From an uncultured Lachnospiraceae bacterium (lineage in GTDB: Bacteria; Bacillota; Clostridia; Lachnospirales; Lachnospiraceae): a DNA stretch of 18,514 nucleotides. Positions 1-5,982 of the stretch are shown piece after piece. The notes under the pieces were generated by a model. That model saw nothing but the letters and a program-made list of their open reading frames with translations, was not told the DNA's origin and ran no database searches. The stretch is taken from contig CAJUJG010000014.1 of NCBI GenBank assembly GCA_910586715.1, positions 1 to 18,514 on the forward strand, written 5' to 3'. Made by a program: the position numbers and the translations under genes. Positions within the stretch are counted from its first letter, which is position 1. Each line of letters begins with the position of its first letter.

Positions 1-1
1 T

Positions 2-41
2 GCATCAAGCCACCACGAAGTGGCTTTGCATGGCTTGATGC
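2..41. repeat. Nested inverted repeat (intergenic hairpin)
   Basis: An outer perfect 11-bp inverted repeat (2-12 against 31-41) encloses a smaller stem, ccac-gaa-gtgg (13-23). No T tract follows, so it is not a classical terminator. It lies in the gap upstream of ylxM, where ftsY is usually found in this gene order, but no coding sequence is recognisable in bases 1-82. Two other intergenic gaps in the window hold hairpins with the same nested architecture but different sequences. It may be a palindromic repeat or an mRNA 3'-end structure of the preceding gene. Confidence 0.5.
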
Positions 42-82
42 TTGGAACGGGAAGCCGAAGGCTGAACTGTTACAAAATTTTG

Positions 83-117
83 CAGGTGTCAAGAAAAAAT
101 ACTTGACACCTGTTTTT
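83..117 (+). terminator. Rho-independent terminator upstream of ylxM
   Basis: A perfect 11-bp inverted repeat (83-93 against 102-112) has an 8-base A-rich loop and is followed directly by five T residues (113-117). This has the shape of an intrinsic terminator for the preceding, off-window gene. Its right arm also contains the TTGACA box of the next promoter. Confidence 0.75.
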
Positions 118-131
118 GTATGTAGTATGAT
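103..131 (+). promoter_or_regulatory. Sigma-A type promoter for ylxM-ffh
   Basis: TTGACA at 103-108, a 17-base spacer, and TATGAT at 126-131. This is a near-perfect vegetative promoter, and transcription should start near base 138. The GTG start of ylxM lies about 30 bases further on. The -35 box sits inside the descending arm of the terminator hairpin of the upstream gene, so the two signals share bases. Confidence 0.8.
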
Positions 132-168
132 AACAAAGTCGCATGGTGCGAAAAGCGGAGGAATTTAT

Positions 169-507
169 GTGAAAGCAGTAGAGCGTATAAGTTTGGAAAA
201 ACTGGAATACAAGGGAATGCTTTATGATTTTTATGGGGAATTGCTGACGCAGCACCAAAAAGGAGTTTACGAGGATGCCGTGTTTAACGATTTGTCGCTG
301 GGGGAGATTGCGGACGAGCGGGGAATCAGCAGACAGGGTGTGCATGACTTGATTAAGCGGTGCGACAAGGCTTTGAATGAGTACGAGAATAAGCTGCATT
401 TGGTTGAAAAATTCGCAAGGATTAAGCACAATATTCAACAAATTAATGAGCTGACAGATGATGAGCAGATTAAACGGTTGTCGAATGAAATTATAGAGGA
501 GCTTTGA
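169..507 (+). CDS. ylxM: YlxM family putative DNA-binding/SRP-associated protein
   Basis: A 112-residue homologue of YlxM (UPF0122), a small protein with a sigma-70 region 4-like helix-turn-helix that is nearly always encoded directly before ffh in Firmicutes. Visible traits are the N-terminal segment with YGELLTQHQ, then a helix-turn-helix around residues 38-62 (LSLGEIADERGISRQGVHD), and a charged helical tail. The frame is open further upstream, but GTG at 169 follows a strong GGAGGA (157-162) by six bases. The ATG at 167 is in another frame and stops at once. It ends three bases before ffh, so the two are co-transcribed. In streptococci YlxM modulates SRP GTPase activity; a similar role here is inferred. 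Confidence 0.93.
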   Translation: MKAVERISLEKLEYKGMLYDFYGELLTQHQKGVYEDAVFNDLSLGEIADERGISRQGVHDLIKRCDKALNEYENKLHLVEKFARIKHNIQQINELTDDEQIKRLSNEIIEEL

Positions 508-510
508 ACC

Positions 511-1866
511 ATGGCATTTGAGAGCTTAACGGATAAATTGCAGAATGTTTTCAAAAATTTGAGAAGCAAGGGACGACTTACGGAGGCGGACGTTAAAACA
601 GCACTCAAGGAAGTCAAAATGGCGCTGCTGGAGGCAGACGTAAACTTTAAGGTTGTCAAGCAGTTTGTGAAAGCGGTTGAGGGGCGCGCTGTCGGTTCTG
701 ATGTGATGAACGGTTTAAATCCGGGACAGATGGTGATTAAAATTGTCAACGAGGAAATGGTTTCCTTAATGGGCTCAGAAACGACAGAGTTAGAGCTGCA
801 GCCCGGGAAAGCAACGACCGTCATAATGATGTGCGGTCTGCAGGGTGCAGGTAAAACTACTGCGGCAGCAAAAATTGCAGGAAAGCTTGTGTTAAAAGGA
901 AAGAAACCGTTGCTTGTGGCGTGTGATATTTACCGTCCGGCGGCAATTGAACAGTTAAAGATTAACGCCGAAAAACAGCGGGTTGACTTTTTTTCTATGG
1001 GAGCAAACCACAAGCCTGTGGACATTGTAAAGGCATCTTTGGAACATGCAACGAAAAATAACAATAATATTGTAATCATAGATACCGCCGGTCGGCTTCA
1101 TATTGATGAGGACATGATGGCGGAGCTTCAGGAAATCAAGGCAAATGTTGATGTGCACCAGACGCTTTTGGTCGTCGATGCGATGACGGGGCAGGATGCC
1201 GTGAATGTCGCTAAGGAATTTGATGACAAGGTTGGCGTAAGCGGCGTGATTTTGTCCAAGATGGACGGTGACACGAGAGGCGGCGCGGCGCTTTCCGTAA
1301 AGGCAGTGACCGGAAAGCCGATTCTCTTTGTCAGCACAGGCGAGAAACTGACAGATATTGAGCAGTTTTATCCGGACCGGATGGCAAACAGGATTTTGGG
1401 CATGGGCGATGTGCTCACGCTTATAGACAAGGTAGCCGAGGCGAACCTTGATATGGATGCCGATAAGGAAAAAGAGATGGCTGCGCGCCTGAAAAAAGGG
1501 AAATTTGACTTTGAGGATTACCTTGAGAGCATGAGTCAGATGAAAAAGCTTGGCGGATTGTCAAGTATTTTGGGAATGATGCCCGGTATGGGAATCAAGG
1601 CAAGTGACATTGAGTCGGCAGTGGACGACAAGCAGCTTGCACGTATGGAGGCGATTGTACTATCCATGACGCCTGCCGAGAGAAAGGACCCAAAGCTGTT
1701 AAATCCGAGCAGAAAACATCGGATAGCAAAGGGTGCGGGTGTGGATATTGCAGTGGTAAACCGCTTTATCAAACAGTTTGAGCAGTCTCAGAAAATGATG
1801 AAGCAGCTCCCCGGTATGATGGGAGGTTTTGGTGGTAAAAAAGGGAAATTTAAACTTCCTTTTTAA
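511..1866 (+). CDS. ffh: Signal recognition particle protein Ffh (SRP54)
   Basis: A 451-residue SRP GTPase that binds signal sequences emerging from ribosomes and, with SRP RNA and FtsY, delivers nascent chains to the SecYEG translocon. An N-terminal helical bundle (about residues 1-90) precedes the G domain with P-loop GLQGAGKTT (109-117), DTAGR (191-195) and SKMDGD (249-254). The C-terminal M domain (about 300-451) is rich in methionine, including the GMMPGMG segment and a Met/Gly/Lys-rich tail. Length and domain order are normal. A GAGGA box (496-500) lies inside the end of ylxM. Essential in most bacteria. The SRP RNA gene is not in this window. Confidence 0.98.
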   Translation: MAFESLTDKLQNVFKNLRSKGRLTEADVKTALKEVKMALLEADVNFKVVKQFVKAVEGRAVGSDVMNGLNPGQMVIKIVNEEMVSLMGSETTELELQPGKATTVIMMCGLQGAGKTTAAAKIAGKLVLKGKKPLLVACDIYRPAAIEQLKINAEKQRVDFFSMGANHKPVDIVKASLEHATKNNNNIVIIDTAGRLHIDEDMMAELQEIKANVDVHQTLLVVDAMTGQDAVNVAKEFDDKVGVSGVILSKMDGDTRGGAALSVKAVTGKPILFVSTGEKLTDIEQFYPDRMANRILGMGDVLTLIDKVAEANLDMDADKEKEMAARLKKGKFDFEDYLESMSQMKKLGGLSSILGMMPGMGIKASDIESAVDDKQLARMEAIVLSMTPAERKDPKLLNPSRKHRIAKGAGVDIAVVNRFIKQFEQSQKMMKQLPGMMGGFGGKKGKFKLPF

Positions 1867-1873
1867 TGCACAT

Positions 1874-1942
1874 GAACGCAAAAAGAAATTCGCTGCTTAA
1901 GCAGCAGGCGTTCGGCGCAGCGGACAGGCATCAGTCTGTTCG
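1874..1942 (+). other. Tandem hairpins in the ffh-rpsP gap
   Basis: The 110-base gap between ffh and rpsP holds two predicted RNA stems. The first pairs gaacgc (1874-1879) with gcgttc (1908-1913) around a 14-bp perfect palindrome, gctgcttaagcagc (1892-1905). The second pairs 1921-1927 with 1936-1942 (seven pairs, one G-U) around an 8-base loop. Neither is followed by a T run, so full termination is unlikely. They may act as processing or stability elements that set the level of rpsP relative to ffh. I see no good promoter in the gap. Confidence 0.45.
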
Positions 1943-1976
1943 AGTATAAAAAATAAAATTGATGAGGTGAAAGAAC

Positions 1977-2222
1977 ATGGCAGTAAAAATCAGATTAAGA
2001 AGAATGGGTCAGAAGAAAGCTCCTATTTATAGAATAATTGTAGCAGATTCAAGATCCCCAAGAGACGGAAAGTGTATCGAGGAAATCGGTACCTACAACC
2101 CCAATACAGACCCCAGCGAGTTCAAGGTAAACGAAGAGCTTGCCAAGAAGTGGTTATCGAACGGAGCGCAGCCTACAGAGACAGTCGCAAAGATTTTCAA
2201 GGCAGCCGGCATTGAAAAATAA
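1977..2222 (+). CDS. rpsP: 30S ribosomal protein S16
   Basis: An 81-residue small-subunit protein that binds 16S rRNA early in 30S assembly. The start (MAVKIRLRRMGQKK), the PIYRIIVADSRSPRDG segment and the IGTYNP motif are diagnostic of bS16, and the length is typical. The start follows a GAGGTGA box at 1964-1970 by six bases. It opens the rpsP-khpA-rimM-trmD set, a very widely conserved order that links a ribosomal protein to 30S maturation and tRNA modification factors. Confidence 0.98.
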   Translation: MAVKIRLRRMGQKKAPIYRIIVADSRSPRDGKCIEEIGTYNPNTDPSEFKVNEELAKKWLSNGAQPTETVAKIFKAAGIEK

Positions 2223-2258
2223 CTCTTTGTACGTGGAAAACACTTGGAGGTGTAAATA

Positions 2259-2486
2259 ATGAAGGAGTTAGTTGAGGTTATTGCGAAAGCCTTGGTGGAC
2301 AGCCCTGACGAAGTCGTTGTGACGGAAACGGTGAACGGCAAGAACGTAACTGTGGAGCTGCATGTGGCGGCGGATGATATGGGCAAGGTTATCGGTAAGC
2401 AGGGAAGAATTGCAAAAGCGATTCGTTCCGTGGTTAAGGCAGCATCTTCCAAAGAGAATCTAAAGGTTGATGTAGAGATTGTATAA
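2259..2486 (+). CDS. khpA: KH-domain RNA-binding protein KhpA (YlqC)
   Basis: A 75-residue single KH-domain protein. The RNA-binding GxxG loop is clear in GKVIGKQGRIAKAIR (about residues 43-57), flanked by the beta strands and helices of a type II KH fold. In Streptococcus and Lactobacillus KhpA pairs with KhpB (Jag/EloR) and influences cell division and elongation through RNA binding; that is family knowledge, not visible here. The usual place is between rpsP and rimM, as here. A GGAGGTG box (2246-2252) precedes the ATG. Confidence 0.95.
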   Translation: MKELVEVIAKALVDSPDEVVVTETVNGKNVTVELHVAADDMGKVIGKQGRIAKAIRSVVKAASSKENLKVDVEIV

Positions 2487-2496
2487 AAACATAAGG

Positions 2497-2535
2497 AAAG
2501 GGTGTTCATAAGGAATAGCATTATGGACACCCTTT
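2497..2535 (+). other. Strong hairpin between khpA and rimM
   Basis: A 15-bp stem (2497-2511 with 2521-2535, one G-U pair) and a 9-base loop fill most of the khpA-rimM gap. The next bases are AAAAG, not T, so it does not look like an intrinsic terminator on the + strand. It ends about 30 bases before the preferred rimM start. An attenuating, processing or mRNA-stabilising role is possible. Confidence 0.5.
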
Positions 2536-2564
2536 AAAAGTCAATGGAAAGGCACAGGTATTTT

Positions 2565-3077
2565 ATGGACGACTTATTGCAGGTGGGCGCGATTACGCAG
2601 ACACACGGTCTGCGCGGTGAGGTAAAAGTATTTCCGACTACCGACGATGTTAAACGGTTTAAAAAATTAAAAGAAGTGATATTGGATACGGGCAAGGAAA
2701 AAATGGTTCTTGAAATTGAAGGTGTGCGTTTTTTTAAGCAGTTTGCAATTTTAAAATTCAAGGGCTTTGATGATATTAACGATATTGAGCGCTATAAAGG
2801 CAAAAATCTTTTTGTCACAAGGGAGAATGCCGTAAAGCTTAAAAAGGATGAGTATTTCATTGCGGATCTGATTGATGTGAAGATTTATGATGAGCAGGAT
2901 GCATATATGGGTGTGTTAAAGGACGTGATTGTGACGGGAGCAAACGATGTGTACGAGATTGCATTGGAGGACGGCAGAACGCTGCTGCTTCCGGCGATTA
3001 AGCAGTGTGTGCTGGATGTGGATATGGAGCAGCGCAAAATGAAGGTTCATGTCCTTGACGGGCTGTTGGATGAATGA
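2565..3077 (+). CDS. rimM: Ribosome maturation factor RimM
   Basis: A 170-residue protein needed for late 30S head assembly; it binds S19. The N-terminal RimM domain begins LLQVGAITQTHGLRGEVKV and continues with FPTTDDVKRFKK. A PRC-barrel domain follows in the second half (from about EYFIADLIDV, with LLLPAIKQCVLDVD near the end). An in-frame ATG exists at 2544, which would add seven residues, but it sits directly after the hairpin with no ribosome binding site. The ATG at 2565 has GGAAAGG/CAGGT upstream and matches where family members begin. The gene ends 15 bases before trmD, so coupled expression is expected. Confidence 0.95.
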   Translation: MDDLLQVGAITQTHGLRGEVKVFPTTDDVKRFKKLKEVILDTGKEKMVLEIEGVRFFKQFAILKFKGFDDINDIERYKGKNLFVTRENAVKLKKDEYFIADLIDVKIYDEQDAYMGVLKDVIVTGANDVYEIALEDGRTLLLPAIKQCVLDVDMEQRKMKVHVLDGLLDE

Positions 3078-3092
3078 GGATAGGGTGTTTTT

Positions 3093-3857
3093 ATGAAGTT
3101 TCATATTATGACGCTGTTTCCGGAGATGGTTCTTGACGGTCTGCATACCAGTATTATCGGGAGAGCGGAAGAAAAGGGCTGTATTTCCATAGAAGCGGTA
3201 AATATACGGGATTATACAGCGGACAGGCATAAAAAGGTTGATGATTATACCTATGGCGGAGGCGCAGGAATGCTGATGCAGGCGCAGCCTGTTTATGATT
3301 GTTGGAAAGCAGTTTGTGAAAAGATTGACAGGCAGAAGGGAAATGCGGCAAAGACACGTGTGGTGTATGTGACACCGCAAGGAGAAGTGTTTCATCAAAA
3401 GAAAGCTGCGGAGCTTTCCAAGGAAGAGGACTTGATTTTGCTGTGCGGGCATTATGAGGGGATTGACGAGCGTGTTTTAGAAGAAATTGTCACGGATTAC
3501 ATTTCCATTGGCGACTATGTGCTTACAGGCGGAGAGCTGGCGGCGATGGTAATGGTGGACGCAATTGCAAGACTTGTGCCCGGAGTGCTTCATAATGACG
3601 AGTCGGCGCAGACAGAGTCACATGCAAATGGACTTTTGGAGTATCCGCAGTATTCGCGTCCCGAGATATGGCATGACAAAAGGGTGCCCGAGGTGCTGAT
3701 GAGCGGACATCATGCCAATATCGAACAGTGGCGTCAGGAGCAGTCGCTTGAGCGGACAAGGCTTCGACGCCCAGAGCTGTATGAGGCGTATCTGCTTGCA
3801 AATCCGCCGAAAGTAACAGGAAAAAAAGGACGGTCCATCTGTAGTGTTCTCAAATAA
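3093..3857 (+). CDS. trmD: tRNA (guanine-N1)-methyltransferase TrmD
   Basis: A 254-residue SPOUT-class, knotted methyltransferase that makes m1G37 in tRNAs with G36, which prevents +1 frameshifting, using S-adenosylmethionine. The first residues MKFHIMTLFPEM are typical. The knot and SAM-binding parts are seen in LLCGHYEGIDERV (116-128) and SIGDYVLTGGELA (138-150). D169 is placed like the catalytic aspartate of the E. coli enzyme. The C-terminal tRNA-binding part has LLEYPQYSRP and RTRLRRPELY. It is the last of the rpsP-khpA-rimM-trmD run; the expected next gene, rplS, is displaced by about 2.1 kb. Confidence 0.98.
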   Translation: MKFHIMTLFPEMVLDGLHTSIIGRAEEKGCISIEAVNIRDYTADRHKKVDDYTYGGGAGMLMQAQPVYDCWKAVCEKIDRQKGNAAKTRVVYVTPQGEVFHQKKAAELSKEEDLILLCGHYEGIDERVLEEIVTDYISIGDYVLTGGELAAMVMVDAIARLVPGVLHNDESAQTESHANGLLEYPQYSRPEIWHDKRVPEVLMSGHHANIEQWRQEQSLERTRLRRPELYEAYLLANPPKVTGKKGRSICSVLK

Positions 3858-3885
3858 TAAATTTTTGTTGGACTAGATAATTTAA

Positions 3886-3906
3886 GTTACATGTAGTACA
3901 GATAAC
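3886..3906. promoter_or_regulatory. Dyad operator candidate in front of blaI
   Basis: A 21-base imperfect palindrome centred on G3896 (GTTAcaTGTAgTACAgaTAAC) matches at 8 of 10 paired positions. Its TGTA/TACA core resembles the half-site vocabulary of BlaI/MecI operators. It lies 26 bases before the blaI ATG, the right place for autoregulation. I could not assign a convincing -35/-10 pair: ttggac (3868-3873) is the best -35 but leaves a poor -10. It may be the control point of the three-gene cassette. Confidence 0.5.
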
Positions 3907-3932
3907 ATTCAGGCAAAAAGGAATTGGAAATT

Positions 3933-4349
3933 ATGAGGAACGAATATCAATTATCAAAACGGGAACAAAGAGTAATGGATTTGTTGTGGGAGAAAGATGA
4001 AGCCCTGACAAGTGTGGACATATTGGAAAGGCTCAGTGATATTATGCCAAATACGACATATGTGCATCGGACAATCAACGCTTTGTTAGACGCCGGTCTG
4101 ATACAGGAGCGTGGAAGCGTCCGCTATAATACACAGTATGCAAGAAAGTTTGTTCCGTGTATGACACGAGAGGAATACGCTGCCAAATTTTTAGTGCTGC
4201 ATGGAATCCAGACAGAATCGTTTGTCAGGGTAGCAATGGCGCTGTTTCAAGAGACACAAGAAGATAAAAATAAACATGCGGATGAAATGATAGAACAGCT
4301 GCAGGAAATAATTGATGCGCTTAAGGCACAGGCAAAAAATCCAAAATAA
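3933..4349 (+). CDS. BlaI/MecI/CopY family transcriptional repressor
   Basis: A 138-residue penicillinase-repressor family protein. A winged helix spans about residues 6-75 (LSKREQRVMDLLWEKDEALT, then the recognition helix region NTTYVHRTINALLDAGLI and a basic wing). A charged helical dimerisation tail follows. Such repressors bind dyad operators as dimers and are cut when the partner M56 protease is activated. ATG at 3933 is preferred because AAAAAGGA (3915-3922) is correctly spaced; the TTG at 3924 is too close. It is followed 15 bases later by the M56 protease gene, the classical pairing. The gene is more AT-rich than trmD and rplS around it. Whether its targets include anything beyond its own operon is unknown. 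I give no symbol because no beta-lactamase is nearby. Confidence 0.92.
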   Translation: MRNEYQLSKREQRVMDLLWEKDEALTSVDILERLSDIMPNTTYVHRTINALLDAGLIQERGSVRYNTQYARKFVPCMTREEYAAKFLVLHGIQTESFVRVAMALFQETQEDKNKHADEMIEQLQEIIDALKAQAKNPK

Positions 4350-4364
4350 CTAGGAGTGATTCAT

Positions 4365-5522
4365 ATGTGTATAACGGCGTATTCGTTTATTATGGGGTGC
4401 ATATGGACTTCCATATTGACAGTTATTATGCGTGCAGTACAAAAGAGCAAACGGACATTGCAGTATTTTGGAGTGAGCAATCTTTTGATTCTGTATGTAT
4501 TTTGTATTTTCAGAATGACAGTGCCGATTGAACTTCCTATAACAAAAGTAGTTCCAGTGGAAGCTGTGTACAATGTTGTAACGCATTTGTGTACGAAAAT
4601 AAAAATTGGCAGTACAATTTCCATCGGTTATTTATTTCCTGTTATTTGGTTCTGCGGTACGGTGATCAAACTGTTTTTGCTGATAAAAGACTATCAAACT
4701 GCAAAACGGATGCTTTACACATGTACCATGGTACATGAGGGAGCGGTATGTGATTTATTAGAAACGCTGCAACGTGAATCAGGAGATAAACGAAAAATTA
4801 AGGTATACAGGACTCCTTTTAATGTACCAATGGAAATGGGAATTTTGCATCCTGTAATTCTGCTTCCTAACAAAGAGTATGAAAGACAGGATTTATACTA
4901 CATTATGAAACATGAGTACACGCATATTTTAAATCGTGATGCATTGGTTAAACTGCTGTTACATTTATGGAGTTGTATTTTTTGGTGGAATCCAACAGCG
5001 TATCTGCTAAATATTAACATAGAGGATACATTGGAGATTAAATGTGATCTTAAAGCGGCAGGCGGATTGCAAAGTGAAGAGAAAGCGGCATATTTGTCAT
5101 CTATTTTGAAAGTGATACAAGGGAACGCAAAAAAGTGCGAAAGTACGTGCCATGTAAATAATGGCAATACGTTATATAAAACATATGATGGAGATAAAAT
5201 CAGGAAAAGATTTCTCTGTGTGTCAAATTGTTCGGGTGCGGCGCAGATGGAAGAAACAAAATACAAGATACATATGGCCGCAATGATTATGATTTATATG
5301 ATTTTATTTTGTGCGTCTTACAGTGTTGTGTTTCAATCTAAATTTGATGTACCAATGGAGGAGGTGATAACAGAGGATAATGTTTATTATATAGAACCTG
5401 AAACCGTTTTTCTGCGCGAGAAGAATGGAGAGTATGAGGTAATGTACAAAAATCAATGCATATCAGTAGTTGATAAAGATGCTGCATTGTTAATGAAAGA
5501 AGAAGGCTTCGAGATAAAATAG
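4365..5522 (+). CDS. BlaR1-like M56 family membrane metallopeptidase, short ectodomain
   Basis: A 385-residue membrane protein with the M56 zinc motif HEYTH at 183-187, a likely third zinc ligand E224 in LEIKCD, and the IFWWNP segment typical of BlaR1/MecR1. Hydrophobic segments are at about 8-27, 36-53, 88-108 and 301-324. BlaR1 and MecR1 are near 590 residues and end in a penicillin-binding sensor domain; here only about 60 residues follow the last membrane segment (325-385), with no SxxK motif. The input signal is therefore unlikely to be acylation by a beta-lactam. By family analogy it would autoactivate and trigger cleavage of the BlaI-type repressor. ATG 4365 is chosen over GTG 4356 because AGGAG (4352-4356) is eight bases upstream of it. 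Nine bases separate it from the secreted-peptide gene. Confidence 0.88.
   Translation: MCITAYSFIMGCIWTSILTVIMRAVQKSKRTLQYFGVSNLLILYVFCIFRMTVPIELPITKVVPVEAVYNVVTHLCTKIKIGSTISIGYLFPVIWFCGTVIKLFLLIKDYQTAKRMLYTCTMVHEGAVCDLLETLQRESGDKRKIKVYRTPFNVPMEMGILHPVILLPNKEYERQDLYYIMKHEYTHILNRDALVKLLLHLWSCIFWWNPTAYLLNINIEDTLEIKCDLKAAGGLQSEEKAAYLSSILKVIQGNAKKCESTCHVNNGNTLYKTYDGDKIRKRFLCVSNCSGAAQMEETKYKIHMAAMIMIYMILFCASYSVVFQSKFDVPMEEVITEDNVYYIEPETVFLREKNGEYEVMYKNQCISVVDKDAALLMKEEGFEIK
4720..4737. repeat. 18-bp perfect palindrome inside the M56 gene
   Basis: The sequence catgtaccatggtacatg is its own reverse complement over 18 bases. It holds TGTA and TACA, as the upstream operator dyad does, but with a six-base centre. 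It is within coding sequence (about residues 119-124 of the M56 protein). It could be a secondary repressor site or chance. Confidence 0.3.
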
Positions 5523-5531
5523 GAGGATATC

Positions 5532-5786
5532 ATGAGAAAGGAAATCATCATATTCAGTACTGCAATAATGCTGTCCATACCAGCAGCTATGAATATAACC
5601 GGTATCAAAAAGGCAGAAGCTGCTCAAATGCAAAACGTACTGGAATTATCTGCATCTGACGAAGGAATTGTTCCATATGCAGACGTAATTGTGAAGAAGT
5701 TCAGGGTTATAAATGGAGTAATGCAGTATCGCAGGTGGAATGAAACAAAAGGTTATTGGGTAGACAGCGATTGGATTACATTGTAA
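5532..5786 (+). CDS. Small secreted aromatic-rich protein, third gene of the BlaI/M56 cassette
   Basis: An 84-residue protein with a clear N-terminal signal sequence: MRKE, a hydrophobic core at about 5-23, and a KAEAAQ cleavage region (cut after A30 or A31). The mature part is only about 53 residues and ends with an aromatic-rich stretch around 64-84 (QYRRWNETKGYWVDSDWI) holding three Trp and two Tyr. There are no cysteines, transmembrane anchor or LPXTG signal. The start follows AGGAGG at 5521-5526. It is probably co-transcribed with the M56 gene nine bases upstream. I know of no assigned function. Given its place, it could be a ligand or co-sensor for the protease, or the effector the system controls; both are inference. 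Confidence 0.82.
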   Translation: MRKEIIIFSTAIMLSIPAAMNITGIKKAEAAQMQNVLELSASDEGIVPYADVIVKKFRVINGVMQYRRWNETKGYWVDSDWITL

Positions 5787-5794
5787 TTTAAGTG

Positions 5795-5828
5795 TTTTGT
5801 GCGGGTTTATCAACAGACCGCAACAAAA
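5795..5828. other. Imperfect hairpin after the secreted-peptide gene
   Basis: ttttgtgcgg (5795-5804) pairs with ccgc-a-acaaaa (5818-5828) with one bulged base. On the + strand it is followed by A residues rather than T, so it is not a standard terminator for the cassette. It may mark the right edge of the inserted segment. Confidence 0.3.
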
Positions 5829-5851
5829 AAAATAAAAATACCATATAACCC

Positions 5852-5880
5852 TTGCAATCTCCTATATTTTATGGTAAATT
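5852..5880 (+). promoter_or_regulatory. Extended -10 promoter for rplS
   Basis: TTGCAA (5852-5857), a 17-base spacer ending in TGG, then TAAATT (5875-5880). The TG one base before the -10 makes an extended -10 element, which offsets the 4-of-6 hexamer. Transcription should begin near 5887, about 95 bases before the rplS ATG. It gives rplS an independent supply of transcripts downstream of the inserted cassette. Confidence 0.65.
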
Positions 5881-5886
5881 ACTAAT

Positions 5887-5982
5887 GTTGCGAGAAAAAG
5901 AGATGGTCCTCTGATACGCGTCATTGGGAGCAATGTGATTATAAAGTATTAAGAACGTCGAAATAACAAGGAGGCAAATAGA
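5887..5982 (+). promoter_or_regulatory. Structured 5' leader of rplS (possible L19 leader)
   Basis: The predicted untranslated region can form small stems: agag/ctct near 5899-5914 and cattg/caatg around a ggag loop near 5922-5936. It ends in a strong AAGGAGG (5968-5974). Firmicutes have a described L19 leader motif in front of rplS that is thought to mediate autoregulation by L19. The position fits, but I cannot confirm the consensus fold by eye. Confidence 0.35.

Noticed and set aside
1..168. Open frame continuous with ylxM from the left edge
   Set aside because: The frame has no stop, but it runs through two hairpins and a promoter, lacks resemblance to any N-terminal YlxM sequence, and a strong GGAGGA box fixes the start at 169.
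5795..5828. Terminator for the BlaI/M56 cassette
   Set aside because: The hairpin is followed by A residues on the + strand, so it lacks the T tract needed.
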